From Cinnamomum chago (lineage: Eukaryota > Streptophyta > Magnoliopsida > Laurales > Lauraceae), in contig CP142460.1 in assembly GCA_038049695.1 (NCBI GenBank), forward strand, positions 39,427,501-39,491,500: a stretch of DNA of 64,000 bases, in the 5' to 3' direction. Shown here in pieces: positions 10,931 through 23,862 of the stretch. Each line of letters begins with the position of its first letter. Position 1 is the stretch's first letter. The notes beneath the pieces were generated by a model, which did no database searches, was not told the DNA's origin, and saw only the letters and a list, made by a program, of their open reading frames with translations. The translations under genes and the position numbers were made by a program.

Positions 10931-13774
10931 TGTCGCGACCCCGGACCAGGCTACCGAGGTCCTAATCCGGGACCGGGACATTAATGATGGTGGTGTGGTG
11001 AATGGTTAATATGTAGAGTGTGTCAACAAGGTGCACACACTTATTTAATTTCCCACAGGTGTCCGCGGTGAGGATATCGCAACCTTATATGAACATTTAT
11101 ATTAAGTGCGGAAGTGTGTAGCAAATCAAATATTCAATCCATCTCAAATCATAAAGATAATAACACAAGTATAGTACCGTTTCAGAATGAGCAATGATCA
11201 TTAGCATGTTACCCAAAAGTAAGTTAAAGTTTAAACAAAAGATCATTTAGCTACATTCCCCAAAAATAGAGGCCAACAAAGGCCAATATAAACAAAATAC
11301 CAATCCAAAGAATGGTTAAACAGTTTCCCAAAATATTAAGTCTCTCATAGCAACCAATGTCTAAATGACGTCATCAGCATGCCACTCAACTAACGGTTAC
11401 GGTTCTTCGACCGCCTCCTCGTGCTCCTCCTCGGGATAACCAACAACGGGACCTGAGTACCAAAGAGTGGGTCAAACACGACGGTTTGGAAAATGGGTAA
11501 AATACAATGACAATATGATAATAAATGAATTTACCTTCAAAACCATTTAAACCTGTTTAAATAACAATTTCTATAAACGAGATAAAAACATTTATTCAAA
11601 TGCAAGTAGACATTGTAAAACATGTAAGGTAACCAAGGAAACGGGAAACAAGCAAAATGGCAACCACACGAAGCTAAGTCCTCTATCACTAAAGTTACAG
11701 AGCAATAACTAGGCACTGATCTCAGTCACTCGAGGTGAGGAGAAACAGTGGATCTTATAAATACATATACATATACTAGACATGATCACAGTAGCGAGCC
11801 GGGCATCGGGAACCATAGTAGCAATCTGCGGTATCGGGACAAGACCACGGTAATAACCGGGTAGTGGGATCCAAACTGCAGCTGGCGGGACAAGAGGGGA
11901 CCTCCAAGTCGGTGGATCAGACCAACATGGTTATCCAAGCTTAGTGGTGCCGACTAATAGGTCAAATAATAAATCGAGACATGCGCAAGTAAATCAAGTA
12001 CAAATAAATAAACGGGCAGGACGGGGGTACTCAAGGGCACACTGGCATTTAATGTGGTGCAATGCACTTCAAGACAAGTAACTATTTCAAGTGTAAGTCA
12101 ATGCTTTCAGGAAAACAAGGCATGTAGTATAAATCTCGGGATCGATAAAGTACCATAAACAATTGAAATTCCGGATAAAGTATCGGGTTCAAGATTTATT
12201 TGAAGTGAATAGGGATCCCGTATGTCAATCTAATAACAATTTGGTACCCTTGAGTTTGGGGACATTCCGGGCTCCTTATACACTTTAAATTTTCAAACTT
12301 CAAATGAAATCTTCGTGATATGGTTCCTTTCTCAAATGGCCTCATACATTGCTTAGTAAATCTCCTTGACATAGAGGGGTTCCTAATGAATAGTCCCAAC
12401 AAGTTTAAATAGTTCATCATTGTCCCAAACATAGCCTTTGACCAACAAAACTCATCGCTCGAGCGAACCGGAGAGTCTCTGGAACAAGTTCTGAGATGTC
12501 TGCTCGAGCGACCAACCTACTGGAATGCTCCAAACCCTTTTTCTGGACACTTCGCTCGAGCGAAGTGTCATGTTTGCTCGAGCGAACTGTCAAGAAACTG
12601 ATTTCGGACCAGTTCAACTCCTTTCTATCTCTTCCTTCTACAACCTCTTTCTAGCCACTTTTATATATCAAATGAGGAGTCTAAAACTCCATTCAAACAA
12701 CATCAAATCTCTCACAACATCCCTCCCATTCTCCTCCATCAACATCACATTCAATACAAGGAAAGAAAGAAGGAAACCATTTCACATAAGAGTGCATTTG
12801 GGACAAAATAAGAGGAAATTAAATGCTATGAACCAACACATCTCTATGACCATAAATGCACTAACAAGGCTCTTCATGAGCATTTATTTCAAAGCAATGC
12901 AATAAATAGGCATGAGTGGGAAAATACCAAAACCATTGAAAACTTATAAAATTCAAATCATCCACTTGCCTTAGGTCTCTACTCAAGCAAATCAAGCTCT
13001 AACAAGCCTTCCAAGTCAATGGTCCAAGTTTTAAGGTCCTCTAATGGCAAGAGTAAGCTCAAAGGGAGTCTTGGAATGGGAGGTTTTCTCCACAAAAGCT
13101 ATTGAGAGAAAGCTCTCAAGGAGGTGAAGAAGATGATGGCCTCAAATCTCCTATTGGTGCAAGTATGGGAGTGGATTGAGGATAGAGAAGCAAGAAGAAG
13201 AAGAAGAAGAAAGGGAAACCCTAGCTTAGGATTGGAGTTTGCTAAAAAGGGAAAATGAGGAAGAAGAGTTCTCTTATAAGTAAATGGGGAGTGGGCCCCA
13301 CTACTAATAATCTAATTGGGCTGAAATCATGGCTTTTCGGGGCTTCTAATGAATTCGACGAAGAAGAGAAAAGTGATCATCGAAATCTCTAGTTTCCAAA
13401 AAGTATATGTTTCGGGAATACCAAGTTTTGGGTACAGATTTTGTGCACAATGACTATTTTGTCCTCAATGCTATGAAATCGGGTTTCGGGGTCTCGAACG
13501 GGCACGGGATCAACATGAAAGTTGTAGGGATTAACAATACAAATACAACAGGATTAAAACAATGAATGCAAAATCTCTAATAATTCCTCAAGCGCATGCA
13601 AGGTCATATAAAGGAACCCCCAAAGGGCCCCACTAATCACAAAGCAATCAAAATTCCCTAAAACTATATCAAAAGCTATTCCAAACCCAACTTAGCCAAA
13701 ATCACTAATCAAGCTTAGAACTAACACACGACTTAATTAGTACTAATCGAGTTCACTCCGGTCGGGGTCTTACA
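10931..13774 (-). mobile_element. Solo LTR M (B family) inside element A protease/RT
   Basis: The plus strand reads TGTCGCGACCCCGG...GGGGTCTTACA; in element sense it is TGTAAGACCCC...GGTCGCGACA, the termini of family B. A perfect TSD, ATGCC (10926-10930 and 13775-13779), flanks 2844 bp with no internal genes. Removing it and one TSD restores the reading frame of A across [24 protein letters not shown]-like box lies near 13273-13280 (minus). An (AAG)n run occurs at 13193-13213. GGGCCC at 13625-13630 is shared with other B, D and F LTRs. Confidence 0.93.
12455..12583. repeat. CGCTCGAGCG palindrome cluster in solo LTR M
   Basis: Perfect palindromes lie at 12455-12466 (TCGCTCGAGCGA), 12502-12509 (GCTCGAGC), 12546-12569 (24 bp, half-site GACACTTCGCTC) and 12576-12583 (GCTCGAGC). 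They lie 700-800 bp downstream of the TATA-like box in element sense. Confidence 0.88.
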
Positions 13775-14046
13775 ATGCCTAAGATGACATCAAAATCATG
13801 CATGTCCAAAATAATGAGGTTGGCCGGTAAATTAACATCTCCTAATAAAACTGTACAGCTAGGGTAATAGGTTCTACACACAACTTGTTTCCCTACTGGT
13901 GTGGTTACTATTAGAATGTAATCCAATTCACTATGTGGTGCATCAATCATCTTAGCAAAACTAGAAGATGAAAACGAATGTGTGGATCCAGGATCAAATA
14001 AAATCTGAGCTTCTACCCCACAAACAAGAAGTTTACCTTCCACCAC
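13775..14046 (-). pseudogene. Element A aspartic protease (N-terminal part)
   Basis: From MVEGKLLVCG the frame reads [13 protein letters not shown], the catalytic Asp region of retrotransposon proteases (family form DxGST). Next come TPVGKQVVCRTYYPSC and HDFDVILG, the second conserved segment. Solo LTR M interrupts the frame exactly there, and the remainder continues at 10930. The upstream gag linker has a stop (TGA where an alanine-rich AEAA-DVVEG linker is expected), so the start methionine chosen is only the first after that stop. Confidence 0.88.
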
Positions 14047-15265
14047 GTCTCATGCAGCTTCAGCATCCGCACGATTGAGATAATATAAACGTCCATGCAT
14101 CTGTAGTCTATTCGGTGGTTGATTTTGCCTTCCTTGGCCATGTTTGTTCTGTTGTGGAGGACGAGCATTCTGATTCTTTGCTGGCGGCCTAGCCTGCTGC
14201 TGCTGCTGAGGTGGTCTAACCTGATTCTGAACTGGTGCTTGATTCTGAGGAGCTGTTTGTCTCTATTGTTGGTTTCTATTCCCTTGATTCTGAAGTTGTG
14301 GGCAACCCTTGATTGCATGGTTCATAGCCCCACATTTGAAACAGGCACTTGCGGCCTTACGACATTCATGAGTTTCGTGGTTCTTGCCACAGTGGCCAAA
14401 ACCTTGCCTCACTTGACTTTATTCTTGCCTTAGGGTCTTGTTGTGCCGCTGCTTCTGATTCTGCTGTCGGTAGTGTTGCTTCCTGTCTTGAATGATCAGG
14501 TTGTTAATAACTTCAAACTTATATGCCCGTTTGACCACCTCATCATATGTAGCTGGTGGAACTACTCCTATAGCATCTCTCATGATAATCAGATTCAATC
14601 CTTCCAAAAAATTTGTTATCTTCTTCTGCTCAGTATCAATCAACTCGGTAGCAAATCTAGCCAACCTTTCTAACTTGGTGACATAGTCTAGTACAGTCAT
14701 ACTGCCTTGCTTGAGCTGCTGGAACTCTATAGCTTTTTGCCTCTTGACGTGGGAAGGAATGTACTTATCCTGAAACTGTGTCTTGAATGCTGCCCATGCA
14801 TCTTTGTTAGCCATTACCGTGTATGTGTCCTTAACCGTTTGCCATCCCCGTGCACGTAAAGACATCAAAGATTTTCTCGGTATTAGTTAGCCAGTCATCT
14901 GCAACTAACGGGTCCTCATTACCCGAAAATTCCTACGATGCTCTCTTCCTGAACTTCTCAAATAACGCATTTAGGTCATGATCCCTATTATGGATAACAG
15001 TCTGTGGACCCAAAGGCTGAGGCTGTGGAGCTAGATTCCTGTTCTGGAGAACTTCCAAGAGTTGCATATGGACTTGAGCCATTTCTTCATCCTTCTTTGC
15101 TAGTTGTTCTTGAAATTTGGCTTGAGTCTCATTTGCCTGCCTTTGTTGTTCTATCATAGTTTGCATGAGTTCTTGAAATTGTGCAGCGGTTGGCGTATTA
15201 GTCGTGTCTGACTCGTTCTGATTACTGCCTGAAGCATTATTGTTTGGAAATTTTCTTGGAGGCAT
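14047..15265 (-). pseudogene. Element A gag
   Basis: The start is the ATG at 15265 (MPPRKFPNN), conserved with element B gag (MPPRKR). The first open part (to 14933) has a Q-rich coiled-coil-like N-terminus. It then breaks near 14870-14935, where about 70 bp of the capsid region are missing relative to B. The capsid resumes at 14868 with TVLDYVTKLERLARFA and IGVVPPATYDEVVKRAYKFE. A CCHC zinc knuckle, CFKCGAMNHAIKGC, lies at about 14302-14345, then a Q/P-rich tail leads to the protease. Several stops interrupt the tail. Confidence 0.85.
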
Positions 15266-15410
15266 GATGCTGTAAAACAAGGTGTTAGTACACAATAAAC
15301 ATGGTATAAGGGTTTCTAAGGTCCTATACCAACGAATCTATCGAACTCACAAATCCTGGCCACATTCCTAAGATCTTTCTAGTTTCTTTTAAGTGCCTGA
15401 AACATGTCTC

Positions 15411-15422
15411 GCTCTGATACCA
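15411..15422 (-). other. Element A primer-binding site
   Basis: On the minus strand TGGTATCAGAGC lies 4 nt from the 5' LTR end at 15427. It is complementary to the 3' end of plant initiator tRNA-Met, the usual primer for these elements. Confidence 0.9.
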
Positions 15423-15426
15423 GTCC

Positions 15427-16222
15427 TGTCGCGACCCCGGAACGAACACCGGGCCCGCGATGTTTGTTTGTGTTTGTTTTCCCACAGGTTCCCGCAGTGA
15501 GGATTCCCGAAACACGCGGAATCTGTCTTACATGATCAAGTTTGCGGAAGCATGTAGAAAATCACATCAAGATAAGCACCAATAAATTTTTAAGTGTTAT
15601 GACAAATAATATCAAGACATAGTATCAAACGAAAGGAGTTAACATGTCATTCCCATCATAATTCAAGTTATGAGACAAACACAAAAGCAAGTTAAGTTTA
15701 GTTACATCCCATAAGAGGCCAACAAAGGCCAATACAATTCTCAAAATAATAAAGGAACCCAATGACAAAATGTAGCGAAACTCAAGAACCCGCCCGACGT
15801 CTAGTTGACATCGACGGGTTGCCACTCTCTGACTGGGGGTGGCTCAAGAGCCTCCTCCGGACGCTCCTCCTCAAAGGCAACGTCACCTGCACCTGGGCAC
15901 CAACATACAAGGGTCAAACACAACGGTTTGGTAGGTAATCAATTTAGGCATGAGCATATCAGTAGTAAATGTTTGAGGAAACATATAAAGACATTTGCTG
16001 AATTGTAAACAGTTACATGACTAAGGTACATTTCAAAATACGAGCAAAACTGACATGAATACTTATAATATCATGAATAGTTACATTCCACAATGAGCCC
16101 ATCCTTTCTCTATCATTTATAATGAAAAGAGCAAGAACGCACGACAAACACGATATACATAATATAATCACGACATGATTCCCACATATACAGGGATTCC
16201 GGCTGCGGAACCGGACACGCAC
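15427..16222 (-). repeat. Element A 5' LTR, proximal part
   Basis: This is the LTR half next to the PBS, starting on the plus strand TGTCGCGACCCCGG. It breaks off at ...GACACGCAC, where element B is inserted, and resumes at 53709 (GATGTGTAATAAAAT). The intact partner LTR reads straight through this point at about 5808-5822, which proves the junction. Confidence 0.93.
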
Positions 16223-16726
16223 TGTAAGACCCTGACTCGAGTGAACCCAATTAGTGTTAATTAAGTTGTGTTTTAGTTCTAAGCGTGTTTAGTGGATTGT
16301 GGTTAAGTTGGGCATGGAATAGCTTTAGAAATAGTTTTGGGGAATTTTGATTGCTTTGTGATAGTAGGGCCCTTTGGGGGTTCCTTTTTTTGACTTTGCA
16401 TATACTTGAGGATTTATCGGCGATTCTTGCATTCATTGTTTTAATCTTGTTTTATTTGTATTGTTAACCCCTACAACTTTCATGTTGATCCCGTCCCCGT
16501 TCGAGATCCCGAAACTCGATTTCATAGCCTTGAGGGCAAAACAGTCATTGTACACTAAAATGTACCCAAAACTTGATAGTCCCGAAAACCGCGAAACATA
16601 TACTTTTTGGAAACTAGATATTTTGGCGATCATTTCTTCCTTCTTCGTCGAATTCATTCGAGATCCCGAAAGACATGATTTCAGCCCAAAGAGTGTCTTA
16701 AGTAGTGAGACCCATTCCCATTTGCT

Positions 16727-16734
16727 TATATAAG
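16727..16734 (+). promoter_or_regulatory. TATA box of element B 5' LTR
   Basis: TATATAAG lies about 500 bp into the LTR and is kept in the 3' LTR at 50756-50763. A pyrimidine-rich leader follows, as in plant LTR promoters. Confidence 0.65.
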
Positions 16735-17584
16735 GAGAACCCATCTTCCTCATTTCCCTTTTTCCAGCACAAAAGGCAGCCTAGGGTTTCTTGCAACCTT
16801 TCTCTTCTTCTTCTTGCTCTCTCCATCTCAATCTCCTACTAATCTTGCACCAACATCAAAATGGAGGTCATCATTCTCTTCCTCATCTTGAAGGCTATCT
16901 TTTGATACCATTTGTCAATAAAACCCTCCATTCCAAGATTTCCTTTGAGCTCACCTTGCCCATTTGGAGAACCTACAAGTAAGCAACCTTCCCCATCTCT
17001 TAGATTTGTGTTTCTTTGATCTTGAAGAAGTCCCATTCTCATTATTGTAAGGTTTCCCTTTCTATTTCATTGTTTGACCATTTTAGGGTTTGTTTTTGGG
17101 GATTTTGTTCATAGCTTGGATCTTTGGCTTGGAAGAGTATAAGACTTTGATTTCCTTGATTAGAAGACCCAAAGCAAGTGGATGAGTTAATATTATGAGC
17201 TTTCAATGGTTTTCAAGAGGAATGTGGTTGATTTGTTATTTCCATTCATATTTATTGGCTTGCATTCATTTTTGAGATAAATGCTTTGAATGAACCTTGC
17301 TAAGTCATTTAAAATTTTGGAAACATGTTGGTTATGTTACTTATTGTCATTAGGATATATCTTAAATGAATGTTTGTGATTTGGTTTCTCTTTCCTCTTG
17401 TGGTTGTTGTGGTTAAGAAAAAGGTGATGGAATGAACACATATTGGAGTTGTGGAGAAGTGTAGATAGAGGTATTAGAGGAGCCCCTAGCTCGGTTTTAT
17501 TGCAGGGATTAAATGGAAGTGAAGAGAATGGTTTTGACGAGGAAATGGGGCTCAAATTTGAACACAGTGGGTGTTTCCCACACC

Positions 17585-18160
17585 TGGCGATCAGCCAGCG
17601 GTCACTTGTCGGCTAGTCGTCTAGTGACTGGCGACTAATCGCCAGCTACCCGAACAGTTGCGGTTACTTTTCCAGAGAGCAACATTTTCCTCCTGAAAAC
17701 ACGGTCAGCCTCACGGTAGCAAGCGGCTAACCGCCTAACCCATCGGCGGCTAACCGCCAGCCAACCGATCCATTTCGGTTACTTCTGTAGAGAGCAATAT
17801 TTTCCTCCTGAAAACACGGTCAACCTCACAGTTAGCAAGCAGCTAACTGCCTAACCCATCGGCGGCTAACCGCCAGCCAACCGATCCATTTCGGTTACTT
17901 CTCTAAAGAGCAACATTTTCCTCCTGAAGACACGGTCAGCCTCACGGTTAGCAAGCGGCTAACCGCCTAACTCATCCGTGGCTAACCGCCTGCCAACCGA
18001 ACAATTTTGGTTACATTTCAAGTAACCTGTTTTTCTGTCAGGCCAACCGCGGTTAACCGCGTAGTCAGCTAGTGGCTAACCGCCATCTGAACGCTAGGTA
18101 ACCGAAATCACCCAGATAACCATTCCAGAGAGCTCTTTGATCGAGCGAACTCTCGAGTAA
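17585..18160 (+). repeat. 116-bp tandem array with CGGCTAACCG palindromes (B 5' LTR)
   Basis: About three units of 116-117 bp (CATTTCGG recurs at 17771 and 17887). Each carries ACACGGTCAGCCTCACGG, GCGGCTAACCGC (17723-17734, 17955-17966) and GGCGGCTAACCGCC. At 17839-17850 one unit reads GCAGCTAACTGC, changed in both arms so pairing is kept. Remnants of the CGCTCGAGCG type (GATCGAGCGAACTCTCGAG) follow at about 18139-18157. Confidence 0.85.
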
Positions 18161-19618
18161 TGAGCTTTGTCGGTCAAAAGCTATGTTTAGGACAATGATG
18201 AACTATTCATTGAGAATCCCCTCTATGTCAATGAGATTTACTAAGCAATGTATGAGGCCATTTGAGAAAGAAACCATATCACGAAGATGTCATTCGAAGT
18301 TTTGAAAATTCAAAGTGTATAAGGAGCCCGAAATGTCCCCAAACTCAAAGAGTACCAAATTATTATTAGATCGACATACGGGATCCCTATTCACTTCAAA
18401 TAAATCTTGAACCCGATACTTTACCCGAAATTTCAATTGTTTATTGTACTTTATCGATCCCGAGATTTATACTACATGCCTTGTTTTCCCGGAAGCATTG
18501 AAGTACACTTACAATGGTTACTTGTCTTGAAGTGCATTGCACCACATGAAACGACAGTGTGCCCTTGAGCACCCCCGTCCTGCCCGTTTGTTTATATGTA
18601 CTCGATTTACTTGCACATGTCTCAATTTGTTATTTGACCTATTAATCGGCACCACTAAGCTTGGGTAACCCTGTTGGTCTGATCCACCGACTTGGAGATC
18701 CCCCTCTTGTCCCGCCAGTTGCAGTTTGGATCCCGCTAGCCGGTTATTACCGTGGTCTTGTCCCAATGCCCGGCTTGCTACCGTGGTCATGTATAGTATA
18801 TGTATATGTATTTATAAGATCCACTGTTTCTCCTCACCTCGAGTGACTGAGATTAGTGCCTAGTTATTGCTCTGTCACTTTAGTGATAGAGGACTTAGCT
18901 TCGTGTGGTTGTCATCTTGCTTGTTTGCCATTTCCTTGGTTACGTTACATGTTTTACAATGCCTACTTGTATTTGAATAAATGTTTTATCTCATTTAAAT
19001 AAATTGTTATTTAAACAAGTTTAAATGCTTTTGAAGGTAAATTCATTTATCATCGTATTGTCATTGTATTTTACCCATTTGCCAAACCGTCGTGTTTGAC
19101 CCACTCTTTTGTACTCAGGTCCCGTTGTTGGTTATCCCGAGGAGGAGCACGAGGAGGCGGTCGGAGAACCGCAGCAGTTAGTTGAGTGGCATGCTGATGA
19201 TGTCATTTAGACATTGGATTGCTAGAGAGAGATAACATTTTCGGAAAACTTTTAACCATTCTTTTGGGGATTGGTATTTTGTTTATATTGGCCTTTGTTG
19301 GCCTTTATTTTTGGGAATGTAATTAAATGATCTTTTGTATAAACTTTAACTTACTTTTGGGTAACATGCTAATGATCATTGCTCATTCTGATACAGTACT
19401 ATACTTGTGTTATTATCTTTATGATTAGAGATGGATTGAATCTTTGATTTGCTACACGCTTCCGCACTTAATATAAACGTTCATATATGGTTATGATATC
19501 CTCACCGCGGACACCTGTGGGAAATTAAATAAATGTATGGCATTAAACCAATGTAGTACGTCAATAGTGTCCCAATCCTGGATTAGTCCTTCGGGCCCGG
19601 TCCGGGGTCGCAACAGAC

Positions 19619-19630
19619 TGGTATCAGAGC
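19619..19630 (+). other. Element B primer-binding site
   Basis: TGGTATCAGAGC begins 4 nt after the 5' LTR end, complementary to initiator tRNA-Met. Confidence 0.9.
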
Positions 19631-19775
19631 GAGACGTGTTTCAAGTAATTAAAAGAAACTAGAAATCCTAAGGACGTGGCAAGGATTCGTTAGACTCTTC
19701 GTTAGCTAGTATCGTGTGAGCAATGTGTGATCCTTTAGTTGATTATTATGTGCTAACAACTTGTTTTATAGCATC

Positions 19776-20993
19776 ATGCCACCTCGTAAGAGACCGGTAA
19801 GTGGCAACCCCTCTGGAAGTACTAGTGATCACACAGGGCCAGTTGAAGAGGATAGGGTTGATAACAACACGCCAAATCAATTCCAACAAATGATGCAAGC
19901 AATGCTTGACCAACAACGTCAGGCCAATGAGAACCAGGCCAGATTGCAATAGCAAATGCTTAAGAGAGAGGAAGATCATGCAAGAGAATTGGCAAAAATG
20001 CAGAGGCAGTTGTTAGAGGTATTACAGTGAAGGCCCGAACCGGTTCAACCTCAACCTGATATTGTCATCAATCAGAGGCAACATGACCCGAACACTTTGT
20101 TTGAGCGGTTTCGGAAGAGTGCTCCGAAAGAGTTTCTTAGAATAGAGGATGCATTAGCTGCAGATGATTGGCTAGAGCATACAGAGAACATATTCGAGAT
20201 TTTCCAATGCACCGGGGGAGAAAGAGTAAAACTAGCATCATCTCTCTTTAGCGGTACAATGGACAGATGATGGAAGACGGTTAGGGAGGAATACAGGACT
20301 ATGGCCGATGCAGAGATTTGGGCAAACTTCAAGAGGCAATTCCATGATAAGTATGTATCCGCCCACATCAAGAGACAGAAGGCAATAGAATTCCAGCAGC
20401 TTGTGCAAGGGAGTTTGACAGTCCTCAAATACCTCACCAAGTTTGAGAGGCTATCCAGATATGCTCTGGAGTTAGTGGATACAGTTGAGAAAAAGATTTC
20501 CAAGCTCCTAGAGGGACTTAACCTTTTCATTGAGAGAGATGCTGCCGGAGTAGTACCACCTGCAACTTTCGATGAAGCTGTCAAGAGGGCCTATAAGTTT
20601 GAGAACTTTCACAACAAGATCTTAGAGTCCAAGGCAAGGGACAAACTCATCAACAGAACTACCAGCACAGGAATCATCAGAACAAGAAGCAGAGGACAAA
20701 ACCGAATACTCAGAATCCATTGGCTTGTGCTCACTGTGGGAAGAAGCATGAGAGTGCACAGTGCCGTACACTGACAGGAGCGTGCTTTAGATGTGGTTCC
20801 ATGACCCATCAGATGAGAGACTGTCCAAGGTAGAATTGACAGAATCAGAAGCAGCAGCAAGGGGTACATCGTCCAGCACCACCACAGAATGCAATCATTG
20901 TCCAGAATCAGGCAAGGCCACGTCAGCAACAAGCACCACAACAGCAGCAGCATAGACCACAACAGCAGCAACAACAGGCTCGTCAGCAAGGAC
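19776..20993 (+). pseudogene. Element B gag
   Basis: The start ATG at 19776 (MPPRKRPVSG) matches element A gag. A Q-rich N-terminus is cut by TAG at about 19950 and TGA codons at about 20028 and 20268. The capsid region is open from 20301 (TVLKYLTKFERLSRYA, GVVPPATFDEAVKRAYKFE). A CCHC zinc knuckle, CFRCGSMTHQMRDC, is at 20783-20824, followed by TAG and TGA where glutamine or arginine codons are expected. The Q-rich tail is interrupted by solo LTR C and continues in frame at 23863. Several of the stops fit C-to-T changes. Confidence 0.85.
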
Positions 20994-23857
20994 TGTTAGA
21001 CCCCGACCCAGACTATTTCGATTAGTATACGATTAGTGTGTGTTTAGTCTTAAGTGGGTTTAGTAATCGTTGGGTTAGAATAATTAGTTTAGTCTTGGAG
21101 ATAGCTTTGGGAATTTTGATGACGTTTAGTATTAGTCAGGCACACTCAGGAAGGCCTGAGTGCACGTGTAAGCTTGGGAGGATCGTATCGGTTTCCGTGA
21201 AATCGTGATTTTGATTTCATTTGAATGATTTTACTATGTGATACGACTTTCATTTTTAGCCCTTTCATGTTTGAAGCTCAAAAACCCAAGTTCTGGCCCA
21301 AAAAGGGTAAAGTTGTCTTTTATACACAAATCTGGACACAATTTTCGAGATCTCAAAACCATGTCAAAAATATACTTTTTGGAAACTAGAAATTTCGAGA
21401 ATCATTTTATCCTTCTTCGTCGAAGTCATTCGAGGCCCGCAAGATCATGTTTTTGTCAATACAAGGTTCAAGTTCATTGGGCCCCATTTGCAAGTGTTTT
21501 AAGTCAACCCTCTTCCTCCTTTACTCTTTTCATTCTAAAATCAAACCCTAGAGCAGCCAAAGGAGAGAAAACCCTATTTTCTCCCATCTTCCTCACTTTG
21601 CATAATCAAGCTAGAAGCCTCCAAATGGAGTTCTAAGACTATCATCACCTTCCTCTCATCTCAAGCTCTCTATTGATGTCCTTTTCTTGAAAGTTAGAAG
21701 TGAGCAAGCTCCTCATTGTCTTCATTCCCCTTTGTTTGGACATTTCTAGGTAAGAGCTTCAACCTATACCTTTCATGAAGTCTTTCTAGTTCCTTAGAAA
21801 TCTTGTTTTTCATGTTTACAAACCCTTTTGTAAAAATGGGTTCTTTGTTTTCATTTTTGTTGAGTTTGAGTGGTTTTGTCCTTGGGATTCTTGTAGTGTT
21901 GGAGTAGCTTGAGTGAAGTGCTTGGAGAGGATTGTTTAGCATTTGGGCAAGGCAAGTAATCTCTATAGGATCATTCTTGCATGTATATTTTAAGTTTTAT
22001 TGTTATCCTAGAAATTTTGCATATGAACATGTTTATAAGCTTCATGATCGTGTTCCCTTGGATTGAATGTTTGAAATTGTGAAAAATGTGTGTTTTATCC
22101 CTTGGAGAGCAGGTAGGCTCAGGGAGTGCAGGTGGAATGAAAAACAAGAAGAAGGGAAGAAAGAAGGTGAAAAATCTGAACTCAGCTGCACTTCCCGTGC
22201 AGTTTCGGTCAGCTGGCGGCTAGCCGAAATCCCCATTTCGGCTAACCGCGAGCCAACCGAACTCGGCGGTTCCTTTTCCAGTAGCTGGCCTCTGCATCAG
22301 GGTCCTACGGTCAGCCCTGCGGTTAGCCCACGGCTAGCCGCCAGTTTCCTTGCGCTAATCGCGAGCCAACCGGAGGCATTTCGGCTCCTTTTCCAGAGAG
22401 CCAAGTTTTCTGACCCGAGTTCCAGCGGTCAGCCTACGATCAGCTTGCGGCTAGCCGCGAGGTCCCATTCCGGCTAACCGCGAGCTGACCGAAATTGATA
22501 ATATGCTTGTTTTGAAGAGTATTTCCAAGAATGAAAACTAGAACACGTTAGGCGACCTTTAGCCTGATATTGTGCACTCGAAGCCTGAGATGTTTTTAAA
22601 CTTCCGGGGCACCGCTTCTCTTTTGAAATTCCAACACTTGGGCTTCGTCTACACAAAGATCAACCAAAGGTCCTTACATGTGCTTGATAGGCCTTGTGAT
22701 CGTACTTTGGTTTTTACACGATGAATATCATTGTGTACTCATTTTGAAAGTTTAAGTAGAAGCTCGTTTTGAAGATGTGTTTCAAGAAAAAAGGGGTCAC
22801 TTCCTAAGCGTGTTATGCATATTAATTATGCCTTTTGCTAGTCGTGTTCGTCGTGTTTTGATAAGTGACTTTCCCCCTTTTTATGTCGACATGTTTTGAT
22901 AGTATTTCGCATGTTTTATGCATTCATGAATTAAGTGAACACCACTGAGCTTGGACTGCCCTTTCAGTTTGATCCACTGTCTGGGGGTCCTTAAACATGT
23001 GGACTGTCTGCAGACTAATCGTGTATTTATTACACATCGTGCGTGTCCGGTTCCGCGGCCGGAAATCCCCGTATATGTGGGAATCGTGTCGTGATTATAT
23101 TATGTATATCGTGCTTGTTGTGCGTGATTGCTCTTTTCATTATATATGATAGAGAAAGGATGGGCTCTTTGTGGATTGTAACTATTCATGATATTATATG
23201 TACTCATGCTAGTTTGTTTTAGTATCTCAGCTTTGTTTGTATTCTCGAAAATGTATCTTAGTCATTGTAGTAATTCAAATCAGGGATTTGTTTATATGTT
23301 TTCTTAAAACGTTTATTGTTTCATGCTTGCACCTAAATTGATTACTTGCTAAACCATTGTGTTTGATCCTTGTTTGTTGGTGCCCAGGTGTAGGTGACGT
23401 TACCTTTGAGGAGGAGCGTCCGGAGGAGGCTTTTTGAGCCACCCCCAGTTAGAGAGTGGCAGCCCGACGATGTCAACTAGACTTTGGGCGGGTTCTTGAG
23501 TTCGTCATTTTGTCTTGGGGTTATTTGTTTGTTTTGAGAATTGTATTGGCATGTGTTGGCCTCTTATGGGATGTAACAAAAACTTAACTTACTTTGTGTA
23601 GCCTCATAACTTGAATCTTGATGGGAACGCCATATTAACTCTTTCTTTTGATACTATGTCTTGTAATTAATTGTCATAGCACTTAAAAATCTATTGGTGC
23701 TCATCTTGATGTGACTTGCTACACGCTTTCGCAAACTTGATCATGTGAGTCAGATTCCGCGTGTTTCGGGAATCCTCACCATGGGAACCTGTGGGAAAAC
23801 ATGACAACCACACCACCAACACGTCGCGGGCCAGGGGTCCGCTCCGGGGTCGCGACA
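20994..23857 (+). mobile_element. Solo LTR C (A family) in element B gag-protease linker
   Basis: 2864 bp, from TGTTAGACCCCGACCC to GGGGTCGCGACA, in plus orientation. The TSD is AGGAC (20989-20993) versus GGGAC (23858-23862), with one mismatch. Removing the insertion rejoins the Q-rich gag tail in frame. The conserved inverted repeat and G-box lie at 21143-21168. Confidence 0.92.
22201..22495 (+). repeat. CGGCTAGCCG palindrome cluster in solo LTR C
   Basis: Perfect palindromes lie at 22217-22226, 22331-22340 and 22447-22458 (GCGGCTAGCCGC), with GGCTAACCGCGAG variants between them. The flanks match those of the unrelated palindrome cluster in the same-family LTR G. Confidence 0.85.
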
Positions 23858-23862
23858 GGGAC

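Larger units (their letters stand above)
16223..19615 (+). repeat. Element B 5' LTR
   Basis: 3393 bp, from TGTAAGACCCTGAC to GGGGTCGCAACA. It has GGGCCC at 16367-16372, a TATA box at 16727-16734 and a 116-bp tandem array at 17650-18110. It lacks about 28 bp near 18770 that the 3' LTR keeps. Confidence 0.93.

Noticed and set aside
17585-18160. Regularly spaced repeats resembling a CRISPR array
   Set aside because: The 116-bp units are true tandem repeats without unique spacers, inside a plant LTR.
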